This document shows positions 31,927 through 38,058 of a DNA stretch of 38,058 nt, piece by piece. The notes beneath the pieces are model-generated. The model made no database searches. It was not told the DNA's origin and saw nothing but the letters and a program-made list of their open reading frames with translations. The translations under genes were made by a program, and so were the position numbers. Location of the stretch: positions 1 to 38,058 of the forward strand of contig DAOWIZ010000026.1 of the NCBI GenBank assembly GCA_030640585.1. The letters are read 5' to 3'. Numbering within the stretch: position 1 is the stretch's first letter; every line of letters begins with the position of its first letter. This DNA is from Thermoplasmata archaeon. GTDB lineage: Archaea > Thermoplasmatota > E2 > DHVEG-1.

Positions 31927-33010
31927 ATTGATTGTTCTGCTGAAATCCTTTTAAGAAATCAATAAGAGCCTGAACACCATCAGCAGGCATCGCATTATAA
32001 ATAGATGCTCTCATACCACCAACACTTCGATGACCTTTCAAACCAACAAGATCTTTTGCTAGTGCTTCTTTTACACATTTTTCTTCAAGTTCAGGAGTTT
32101 GTAAGTTAAAAGTTACATTCATAAGGGATCTGGAATCGGTTTTAGCATGTCCTTCATAGAAGCCATCAGAATTATCTATTACATCATAGAGAATTTTTGC
32201 TTTTTTCCTGTTGATTTTTTCCATAGCAGGTATCCCACCAATACTTTTCAGATACTCTAAGCAAAGTTTACACATATAAATCGGAAAGACAGGTCCTGTG
32301 TTGAAAAGCGAGTCTTTATCCACATGTGTTTTCCACTTCTGCATAATAGGCGAATCTTTAGGGACACGATCAAGTAAATCCTCTCTAACAATGACTATGG
32401 TAACACCTGCCGGTCCAATATTTTTTTGTGCACCAGCATAAATTACACCAAACTTTTTTGGATCGATGACTTTATTCATCATATGTGAGGACATATCACA
32501 AACTAGCGGTACATCACTTGATACTTTTGGCCATTCATGATACTCCGTCCCATAAATTGTATTATTACCTGTAATATGGGCAAAAGCAGATTTATCACTA
32601 AAAACTATATCTTTTGGTATATAGGAGAACTTTTCATCCTCTGAACTTGCAACTACTTTGACATCACCATAAAATTTTGCTTCTTTGATTGCCTTTGTAG
32701 ACCAAGTACCAGTATTGACATACTCCATAGGTTTACCATTGTCTTGTAGGTTCAATGGAACCATATAAAATTGTGAAGAAGCACCACCTTGAAGCCACAT
32801 GACTTTATAGTCATCAGGAAGATGCATTAACTCCTTAACCAGGTTTGACGCCTCAGCATGTGTCTTGGCATATTCCTTTGACCTATGGGAAATCTCCAAA
32901 ATAGACATCCCAGTATTGCTAAAATTCAAAAACTCTTCTTGTGCTTTTTTCAAAGCTGCAAGCGGTAGCGTTGCAGGTCCTGCATAAAAATTGTAAACAC
33001 GTTTTGTCAT
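31925..33010 (-). CDS. serC: Phosphoserine aminotransferase
   Basis: A 361-residue PLP aminotransferase of serine biosynthesis that converts 3-phosphohydroxypyruvate and glutamate to phosphoserine. Signatures: NFYAGPATLPLAALKKAQEE, GMSILEISHRSKEY, MWLQGGASSQFYMVPLNL, VNTGTWSTKAIKEAK, CDMSSHMMNKVID, YAGAQKNIGPAGVTIVIV with PLP-lysine 196, and GLKGHRSVGGMRASIYNAMP at the end. This is the bacterial/eukaryotic SerC form rather than the archaeal class V variant usual in methanogens. GGAGTGAT eight bases before ATG 33010 is the ribosome site; a TATA box CTATATATACAG lies at 33039-33050. It is divergent from the small helical protein gene. Confidence 0.95.
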   Translation of the reverse strand: MTKRVYNFYAGPATLPLAALKKAQEEFLNFSNTGMSILEISHRSKEYAKTHAEASNLVKELMHLPDDYKVMWLQGGASSQFYMVPLNLQDNGKPMEYVNTGTWSTKAIKEAKFYGDVKVVASSEDEKFSYIPKDIVFSDKSAFAHITGNNTIYGTEYHEWPKVSSDVPLVCDMSSHMMNKVIDPKKFGVIYAGAQKNIGPAGVTIVIVREDLLDRVPKDSPIMQKWKTHVDKDSLFNTGPVFPIYMCKLCLEYLKSIGGIPAMEKINRKKAKILYDVIDNSDGFYEGHAKTDSRSLMNVTFNLQTPELEEKCVKEALAKDLVGLKGHRSVGGMRASIYNAMPADGVQALIDFLKGFQQNNQ

Positions 33011-33038
33011 AATTCAAATCACTCCATATCTTGTGGAC

Positions 33039-33050
33039 CTGTATATATAG
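33039..33050 (-). promoter_or_regulatory. TATA box of serC
   Basis: CTATATATACAG on the minus strand, centred about 35 nt before the start codon at 33010; the predicted transcript has a leader of only a few bases. Confidence 0.5.
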
Positions 33051-33114
33051 AAGACGGATTTAAAGAATTCGGAAGAAGAACCACTTTTTTAGGTAACACT
33101 TGTACAACAAACCC

Positions 33115-33124
33115 TTTATAATAA
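33115..33124 (+). promoter_or_regulatory. TATA box of the small helical protein gene
   Basis: TTTATAATAA centred about 41 nt before ATG 33161, giving a leader of about 15 nt with GTGAGGGA as ribosome site. Confidence 0.45.
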
Positions 33125-33160
33125 TAAAAACAAAATAAAAATGTAGTGAGGGAATATACA

Positions 33161-33514
33161 ATGAAGAGATTACTTGTAAAAGCATTGAAAAACCGATTCA
33201 ACATGGAAAAAGATGACGCAATTGCACTTGCAAAAACAGTAGAAAAAATCTTTAATGGACAAGAAGAAGTCGAAGATATGAGCATTGACAAACATGCAAG
33301 ATCATTGTTTTATGAACTACAAAGAGAAAAACTTCTTAAATTAAGAAGGGAAGAACTCAAAGAACAGGGTAAATTTATTCGTAAGTATTACTGGTCATTT
33401 GACAACAAAATCATCAAAGAAGCAGCATATGAAAAATATGTACAAGATGAAAAATATGCAATATACAAAAAAATACCAAAAGATGCATGGCTTATTCATG
33501 CACAGTACAACTAA
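33161..33514 (+). CDS. Small conserved-looking helical protein (possibly DUF6015-like)
   Basis: A 117-residue charged, all-helical protein: MKRLLVKALKNRFNMEKDDA, a central IFNGQEEVEDMSIDKHARSL, then a Glu/Lys/Arg-rich helix LQREKLLKLRREELKEQGKF and a C-terminal FDNKIIKEAAYEKYVQDEKY with AWLIHAQYN. The first 50 residues look like a short helical 'FNG-EE--D' module seen in small archaeal proteins of the DUF6015 kind; this link is from memory and weak. ATG 33161 is preferred to GTG 33146 because GTGAGGGA lies eight bases before it. There is no signal peptide, membrane segment or metal motif. It has its own TATA promoter and stands alone. Confidence 0.7.
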   Translation: MKRLLVKALKNRFNMEKDDAIALAKTVEKIFNGQEEVEDMSIDKHARSLFYELQREKLLKLRREELKEQGKFIRKYYWSFDNKIIKEAAYEKYVQDEKYAIYKKIPKDAWLIHAQYN

Positions 33515-33527
33515 AAAAACGTATTTT

Positions 33528-33812
33528 TTAATTATCAATATCTGGTGGATCTAAAATCTGGCTATACTGATAAATATCTCTAATGTTTTTTTCTTTTAGT
33601 TTTTTCTCAGATATATCAGATTTCATGTCTATTAAAAGTTTACGAAAAGAAAGTAAAACCACAAGAAAACTAATAAATATTGTACTTAAAAAGACATAAT
33701 TTATCAATTCTGTATAAATAGAACTAAAAATAAAAACTAGGCATAAAGTTGACAGCGTCAGAATTGAGAGAAATGAAATAAAAACCATGTCTGACATTTT
33801 TCGCGTTGTCAT
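33528..33812 (-). CDS. Small two-helix membrane protein
   Basis: A 94-residue protein with two hydrophobic segments, about residues 8-31 (MVFISFLSILTLSTLCLVFI) and 38-57 (NYVFLSTIFISFLVVLLSF), followed by a charged cytoplasmic-looking tail with a likely coiled stretch (RKLLIDMKSDISEKKLKEKN) and an end DPPDIDN. I do not recognise it. It has its own start ATG 33812 without a strong ribosome site and ends 13 nt from the convergent small helical protein gene. It follows the taw3 gene's upstream region on the same strand but is separated from it by 33 nt in transcription order before it, so it may have its own promoter. Confidence 0.6.
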   Translation of the reverse strand: MTTRKMSDMVFISFLSILTLSTLCLVFIFSSIYTELINYVFLSTIFISFLVVLLSFRKLLIDMKSDISEKKLKEKNIRDIYQYSQILDPPDIDN

Positions 33813-33845
33813 TCTACCCTATAAACTTGGTTGTTTTATGGGTAC

Positions 33846-34430
33846 TTAAAAGTTTTCTTTTATTTTATTTTTAAAACGATATAATTTTTTAGTTGATTTA
33901 TTAATTACATCATTAGCAATATCAACTAATAATTGCAGATATTCATCATCACAAAACAACATACCATTCCTACCAATAGGGGAATCAAGACGTTCGGTGC
34001 TACAAATTTCAACAACAATTTTACCTACAATAGATTTCAAACTACTATGTTTAAAACCAGATGCAACAGCAGTTTTCACCATTTTGTCCGCAGCAGCATT
34101 ATTCTTTGCAGTGATATGAATGATAGGTGACTGAGCAAGTAACCATAACTGACCAGTTTTTGCGTTTTTCATAGATGATAAAATTTCTTCTGGTTGTATT
34201 GTCCTATGCCATTTACCAAGAAACTTTGCATTTTTTTTATCACCAATACCAGGTATTTCAAGTAAAACAATTCGTCCGGCACAACTACTACTGGTATAGT
34301 AATCATCAGATCTGTTGATTATATCAAGTATTGGCAGTATTTTTTCATCGGCTCTCTTTTCATCTTTTGCTTTTGAAAGTTTTTCAAGTGCAATTTTTTC
34401 CCCATCTAAAAAATCTTTTTCTAAATTCAT
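33846..34430 (-). CDS. taw3: tRNA wybutosine-synthesising enzyme Taw3 (TYW3 homologue)
   Basis: A 194-residue SAM-dependent methyltransferase-like enzyme of wyosine-derivative synthesis at G37 of tRNA-Phe. Family features: a helical N-terminus (FLDGEKIALEKLSKAKDEKR), ADEKILPILDIINRSDDYYT with SSSCAGRIVLLEIPG, KFLGKWHRTIQPEEIL, GQLWLLAQSPIIHITAKNN, AVASGFKHSSLKSI and VEICSTERLDSPIGRNG. The 'YYTSSSCAGRI' and 'K-H' motifs are diagnostic. ATG 34430 is used; an in-frame GTG at 34445 overlaps the lysine dehydrogenase stop. It lies directly after that gene and is probably co-transcribed, although the functions are unrelated. It supports an archaeal origin of the window. Confidence 0.9.
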   Translation of the reverse strand: MNLEKDFLDGEKIALEKLSKAKDEKRADEKILPILDIINRSDDYYTSSSCAGRIVLLEIPGIGDKKNAKFLGKWHRTIQPEEILSSMKNAKTGQLWLLAQSPIIHITAKNNAAADKMVKTAVASGFKHSSLKSIVGKIVVEICSTERLDSPIGRNGMLFCDDEYLQLLVDIANDVINKSTKKLYRFKNKIKENF

Positions 34431-34441
34431 GATAGATTCTC

Positions 34442-35593
34442 TCACAACTCTTTAACTGTTTTTTCAACGACTATATCACGTTTTTTAAGTTCATCAAAAA
34501 ACAAATCACATGGAACAATTTCTTCGTTACAAAAAACACCATGTTCCTGAATTACTCCTCTTTCTATCATCTGAGCAATAATTGAAACAGGGTAACTGGT
34601 GGTACGCATCATAGAAGTAATGTTATTTTCTTCATCATAATAATCAATCATAGTATATTCCATAAATGTTTTTTTATCATCTTTAAAACCCTCACTTAAA
34701 ACTTTCATAAGGACTAAATCTTTACCTGTTGTTGGAATTTTTTTCAAAAGAAGAGAAATAAATAAATCACGTGGAACAATTTTTTCACCTATAATCTTAG
34801 TTGTTTTTTCTTCAGCAAGTCCGAGATCTAAAAATGGTTTGAATTTTTCACAATGACCAGGGTAACGAATTGTTTTATAGTCAAGATATCCTATTTTATT
34901 TTTGTAACTATGTGGTAGTGTTGAACATCCTCCAGAGGTAAGAAATGCTTCCATGTTTCCAAATGGTTCTGGAAAGGCTATTGTTTCAACATCTGTCATA
35001 GATTCTCTTTTGATGATTTTTTTATTATCTAAAATCATTGCGTCTTCTACATACTCGTTGATTAATCCATTTGGTGAGAAAACTATTTGATAGTTAAATG
35101 GTGGTTTTGGATCCTGTGGAAGGCCGCCTGCTCTTAGTTTTACAGATTCAACTTTGTCCATTTGTTCAACAATATCTTTTGTAATAATTGAAACAAGACC
35201 TGGCGCAAGACCACAATCAGGAATAATTGTCACACTATTCTTTTTGGCTTTTCTATGAAGATTTTTTTCTTTTTCTACAATATCGTTGTTACCGCCAAGA
35301 TCAAGGAAATGTGTTTTTGTATCAATTGCTATATTTGCCAGATCATAGTTGAAAGTATATGGTATTGCAGAAATTGCTATGTCAAAATCTTTGAAGTATC
35401 TCTTTACTTTCTTTAATTTTTTAACGTTTAAAATATCAAAATTTATACTTTTTCTATCTAAAAATTTTTCAGCGGAACGTAGTGTCTTTCTATCTTTATC
35501 AACCATTGTTATATTGTCAAAGTTTGAAAAATGACATAGATCATATGCTATTGCTCGCCCCATCATACCTGATCCAAGTACAAGAATTTTCAT
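34442..35593 (-). CDS. L-lysine 6-dehydrogenase
   Basis: A 383-residue Rossmann enzyme of the saccharopine dehydrogenase superfamily, resembling Geobacillus L-lysine 6-dehydrogenase along its length. Seen: KILVLGSGMMGRAIAYDL; DIAISAIPYTFNYDLANIAI; FLDLGGNNDIV; TIIPDCGLAPGLVSII; GGLPQDPKPPFNYQIVFSPN; PFGNMEAFLTSGGCSTLPHS; LDYKTIRYPGHCEKFKPFLD; and EEIVPCDLFFDELKKRDIVV at the end. The 'GG-P--P-PP--Y--VFS--GL' and 'YKTIRY-GH-EK' strings are those of lysine dehydrogenases. It would oxidise lysine with NAD to the aminoadipate semialdehyde/piperideine-6-carboxylate, the same product as the lysine aminotransferase at 26 kb. ATG 35593 has GGAGAA upstream. Confidence 0.85.
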   Translation of the reverse strand: MKILVLGSGMMGRAIAYDLCHFSNFDNITMVDKDRKTLRSAEKFLDRKSINFDILNVKKLKKVKRYFKDFDIAISAIPYTFNYDLANIAIDTKTHFLDLGGNNDIVEKEKNLHRKAKKNSVTIIPDCGLAPGLVSIITKDIVEQMDKVESVKLRAGGLPQDPKPPFNYQIVFSPNGLINEYVEDAMILDNKKIIKRESMTDVETIAFPEPFGNMEAFLTSGGCSTLPHSYKNKIGYLDYKTIRYPGHCEKFKPFLDLGLAEEKTTKIIGEKIVPRDLFISLLLKKIPTTGKDLVLMKVLSEGFKDDKKTFMEYTMIDYYDEENNITSMMRTTSYPVSIIAQMIERGVIQEHGVFCNEEIVPCDLFFDELKKRDIVVEKTVKEL

Positions 35594-35646
35594 GATTTTT
35601 CTCCGAATAGTTGCATATGATGAATATTAGTTTAAAGAGTTTTTCT

Positions 35647-37215
35647 CTATATGTTTTCGAATGCTTTTGCCATAAGTTTTTGTTCTTCTTTATCTTGTTT
35701 TATTAGTAAACTAAACACAATAGTTAGAACTATAGATAATGGTAGTGCTATAAAAAGTGGATCTAACATATTTATCACGTAGTTATCTGTCAAAGATGAG
35801 CCTATTATTTGTGGTGCCGTTTTGAAATAAATAAGAGCATACCAAAACATTGTAAATATGAATCCACCTAGCATTCCCGCCCATGCACCTGCTCGGCTTG
35901 TTTTCTTCCAATAAAGCATAAATGTGTATGGTGCAAGAAACGTACATGCCATTAGTCCAAAGAAAAAGGCACACATTATTGCAACTACATCTGGTGGGTT
36001 TAATGAAATTATCAAGGTGACACCAACAATTACTAATGTTGCTATTCTTGTGATTTGTAAAGATTTCTTTTCAGATCCTCCTTTTTTCATGCCCTTTTCA
36101 TATACATCTCTACCAAGTGATGCTCCTGCTGTATGAAATAATGCACTTGCTGTTGACATTGCTGCTGCAAGTACTGCAAATAAAAATAGAAATACAAACC
36201 ATTGTGGGAACAGCTCACTTACTATAAGTGGTACTACCTTATCAGGTGTACCTGGATATGTTAATCCATTATTCACCATCAAAACATTACAGAGTGGACC
36301 TATGCTAAAAGCAGTGAACGTCATTAAAAGAATAAATATGCCGCCATAAGGTATTGCTCGACGAAGTGCTTTTTCACTTTTTGCAGATAGATATCGTACA
36401 ATAAGTTGAGGTTGAGCAAGCACACCAATTCCTACTCCAAAAATAAGTGTAAGAAGCATCATAAAAGGTGCGGATAAAACCGGCGGCATTGATGTTAAAC
36501 CATTTGGCGCTTGAGTTGCTGCAGGACTACCAATACCTTCCAAGATTTCAGGTGTTAAAGCAGCAGCGGCTTCATGAGCAGGGCCAACACCACCAAGCAT
36601 ACTATATATTCCAATAGTTAAAATAAGCATACCCGCAAGCATTAGTACTCCTTGAACTGCATGTGTCCACATTACAGCATAAAGTCCACCAACAACCAAA
36701 TAGATTCCAACAATTATTGTAAAAACTATAACACAAATCTCATATGGAATTCCAAATGAAACTTGAAATAATGAAGATACTGCAAGAAAAACAGCAGAAG
36801 TATATGCTATCATAAAAACTGCAATTATAATACCTGAAACTGCTTGTAATTTAGTGGAATTAAATCTGTTTCCTAGCATCTCAGGTAATGTTAGTGCTTT
36901 AAGTGAAAGCCCCATTTTTCTTGTTCTAAAACCATAAAATATGAATGCTATTAGAATACCAATAAAAACATTGAGAAATGCTAACCATAGAAGTGCATGA
37001 CCATAAATAGATGCAATACCTGAAAAACCAATTAATGCAACAGCACTAATGAATGTTGCACCATATGAAAATGCTATAACAAGTGCACCCATTTTACGAC
37101 CTGCAACATAATAATCCTCTGCAGTTTTTGTTTTTTTATAACCCAGATATCCTAAAAAAGAAAATACACCTGCAAAAAGAGCCATGAAAATAACAAAAAA
37201 TATTACGTCTTCCAT
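35647..37215 (-). CDS. Sodium:solute symporter (SSS family)
   Basis: A 522-residue transporter with about 13 membrane segments. The SSS core is recognisable: GYKKTKTAEDYYVAGRKMGA, ATFISAVALIGFSG, LTLPEMLGNRFNSTKLQAVS, IVGIYLVVGGLYAVMWTHAV with QGVLMLAGM, GVGIGVLAQPQLIVRYLSAK and AVLAAAMSTASALFHTAGAS, which includes the Na+-site serines near helix 8. It takes up a small acid, amino acid or similar solute with sodium. The substrate is unknown; the small membrane partner encoded just before it recalls acetate/organic-acid permeases. The start is ATG 37215, one base after the stop of the small gene, with AAAGGGGC upstream. It is AT-rich, like its neighbours. Confidence 0.92.
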   Translation of the reverse strand: MEDVIFFVIFMALFAGVFSFLGYLGYKKTKTAEDYYVAGRKMGALVIAFSYGATFISAVALIGFSGIASIYGHALLWLAFLNVFIGILIAFIFYGFRTRKMGLSLKALTLPEMLGNRFNSTKLQAVSGIIIAVFMIAYTSAVFLAVSSLFQVSFGIPYEICVIVFTIIVGIYLVVGGLYAVMWTHAVQGVLMLAGMLILTIGIYSMLGGVGPAHEAAAALTPEILEGIGSPAATQAPNGLTSMPPVLSAPFMMLLTLIFGVGIGVLAQPQLIVRYLSAKSEKALRRAIPYGGIFILLMTFTAFSIGPLCNVLMVNNGLTYPGTPDKVVPLIVSELFPQWFVFLFLFAVLAAAMSTASALFHTAGASLGRDVYEKGMKKGGSEKKSLQITRIATLVIVGVTLIISLNPPDVVAIMCAFFFGLMACTFLAPYTFMLYWKKTSRAGAWAGMLGGFIFTMFWYALIYFKTAPQIIGSSLTDNYVINMLDPLFIALPLSIVLTIVFSLLIKQDKEEQKLMAKAFENI

Positions 37216-37216
37216 T

Positions 37217-37372
37217 TTATTTTGCCCCTTTTTCTTTGGTGATTGTTTTTTCATTACCAGATTTCCTTAGAAATTGATCATAAATACCATAAAGTACACA
37301 TGCTGCGGCTGCTAATATTGTTCCAATCCAAGCTGTAAACACCCAAGGATCCATTCCAAGTATCATACTCAT
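37217..37372 (-). CDS. Symporter small accessory membrane protein
   Basis: A 51-residue protein with one membrane helix, WVFTAWIGTILAAAACVLYG, followed by a positively charged tail (IYDQFLRKSGNEKTITKEKG). The pattern 'GMDPWVFTAWIGTILAA---C--YG' is known for small subunits encoded immediately before SSS-type symporters. Its stop is one base from the symporter start, so the two are translationally coupled. The start is ATG 37372 with GGGGAGGA seven bases upstream, not the longer ATG at 37399. It probably assists assembly, stability or activity of the symporter, which is inference from its position. Confidence 0.8.
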   Translation of the reverse strand: MSMILGMDPWVFTAWIGTILAAAACVLYGIYDQFLRKSGNEKTITKEKGAK

Positions 37373-37394
37373 ATCTTTTCCTCCCCAAATAATC

Positions 37395-37406
37395 AACAAT
37401 ATTGTT
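37395..37406. promoter_or_regulatory. 12-bp palindrome in the symporter leader
   Basis: AACAATATTGTT is a perfect palindrome within a longer partial one (ATCAACAATATTGTTTATTGAT shortened to its core). It lies between a TATA box (GATATAAATTA on the minus strand, about 37437-37447) and the start at 37372, where a repressor could act. Confidence 0.35.
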
Positions 37407-37519
37407 TATTGATGTTTGGATGGGAAACTCCTCATGTAATTTATATCTTTCTTAATTTTTTTCAGAAATCATTATATCTAGATAGTTTATTCAGGCCGCA
37501 ACAATGGAGGTTATTCTTT

Positions 37520-38058
37520 ATGACGAAAGAATTCTTTAACCCTGAAATTGAAACAAAACCTTTGGATGAATTAAAAGAATTGCAATTGAAAAGGTTAAAA
37601 CACTTAATTAAATATGTTTATGATAGCAATAAATTTTATAATAAAAAACTCAAAGATGCAAATATTAAACCTGGCGGTATTAAAGATCTTAAAGATATAG
37701 AAAAATTACCTTTTTTAACAAAACAGGATCTGAGAGAGTTTTATCCTTTTGGTCTTGTCTGTACTGAAATTGATGAAATAGTAGAAGTTCATGCATCATC
37801 GGGTACAACAGGTAAACCAGTTGTTGGACCATATACCCAAAATGATGTAGATCTTTGGGGCGAGGTTATGGCTAGATCACTATGGGCAAATGGTCTTCGT
37901 AAAAATGATGTCATGCAGAACTCTTATGGATATGGTCTTTTCACTGGTGCTCATGGTTTTGAAAAAGGAGCTCAAAAAATTGGTGCTATGGTTGTAACAA
38001 TTAGTTCTGGAAATACTAAGAGACAAATTAATGTAATGAAAGATTTTGGATCTACAGC
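37520..38058 (+). CDS. Phenylacetate-CoA ligase family protein (3' end off the window)
   Basis: 179 complete codons from ATG 37520 to the right edge. The N-terminus reads MTKEFFNPEIETKPLDELKE and LQLKRLKHLIKYVYDSNKFY, followed by LPFLTKQDLREFYPFGLVCT and EVHASSGTTGKPVVGPYTQN, the P-loop-like AMP-binding motif of PaaK-type ligases, then NSYGYGLFTGAHGFEKGAQK. It would activate phenylacetate or a similar aryl acid to its CoA ester. GGAGG nine bases before the ATG is the ribosome site. It is divergent from the symporter operon, which may import its substrate. The C-terminal domain lies outside the window, so the exact subtype (phenylacetate or other aryl acid) cannot be judged. Confidence 0.88.
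   Translation, partial: MTKEFFNPEIETKPLDELKELQLKRLKHLIKYVYDSNKFYNKKLKDANIKPGGIKDLKDIEKLPFLTKQDLREFYPFGLVCTEIDEIVEVHASSGTTGKPVVGPYTQNDVDLWGEVMARSLWANGLRKNDVMQNSYGYGLFTGAHGFEKGAQKIGAMVVTISSGNTKRQINVMKDFGST

Noticed and set aside
1-38058. tRNA, rRNA or CRISPR features
   Set aside because: I looked for T-loops, conserved rRNA blocks and regularly spaced repeats on both strands and found none that I could support.

Overview
The window looks like a chromosomal piece of an AT-rich archaeon, most likely an anaerobic or facultative amino-acid degrader of the Thermoplasmatota/Euryarchaeota type; the lineage is inference. The archaeal evidence is an archaeal/eukaryotic-type glycyl-tRNA synthetase, a Taw3/TYW3 wybutosine enzyme, a winged-helix regulator resembling archaellum regulator EarA, an MCM-like AAA+ ATPase, and biotin carboxylase and biotin carrier encoded as separate genes. 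TATA boxes lie about 26 nt before several start codons (leaderless genes), mixed with strong GGAGG/GGTGAT ribosome sites and several TTG/GTG starts.

Layout. 1-1.1 kb: a regulator running off the left edge, then a gene graveyard holding the tail and right end of an IS200/IS605-type TnpB element. 1.1-2.8 kb: a tiny zinc-ribbon protein and an RNase J-like metallo-beta-lactamase whose last residues are out of frame. 2.8-5.6 kb (+): acyl-CoA dehydrogenase and acyl-CoA synthetase. 11.7-5.7 kb (-): a leucine-degradation operon (crotonase, methylglutaconyl-CoA hydratase, biotin carboxylase, biotin carrier, methylcrotonyl-CoA carboxyltransferase, membrane protein). The biotin transporter BioY is divergent from it, so cofactor uptake sits beside the biotin enzyme.

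12.6-20.1 kb is accessory: an orphan DNA methyltransferase, a DHH-like protein, an ABC-ATPase relic, threonine aldolase, a short asparaginase-like protein with a 3' frameshift, a GNAT enzyme, a zinc-ribbon protein, and an HhH-MCM-like ATPase flanked by two 78-bp direct repeats. A 33-residue acidic peptide paired with a very basic protein follows. 20.3-25.9 kb: ferredoxin plus acyl-CoA synthetase, amidohydrolase, four-CBS protein, GlyRS.

25.9-35.6 kb (mostly -) carries three enzymes that act around alpha-aminoadipate semialdehyde: lysine 6-aminotransferase, a LYS9-type saccharopine dehydrogenase and lysine 6-dehydrogenase. Between them are a secreted beta-propeller protein, a stand-alone response regulator, phosphoserine aminotransferase and Taw3. 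35.6-38.06 kb: a sodium:solute symporter with its small membrane partner, and the start of a phenylacetate-CoA ligase. Together the genes describe uptake and oxidation of leucine, lysine and aromatic or short-chain acids through CoA thioesters.

The most interesting unexplained signals are the HhH-MCM-like ATPase and its flanking 78-bp repeats, a four-copy TATA + TGTTAAAATGTCAAAATGA element, and a pseudoknot-like crossing pair of inverted repeats at 31.18-31.29 kb.
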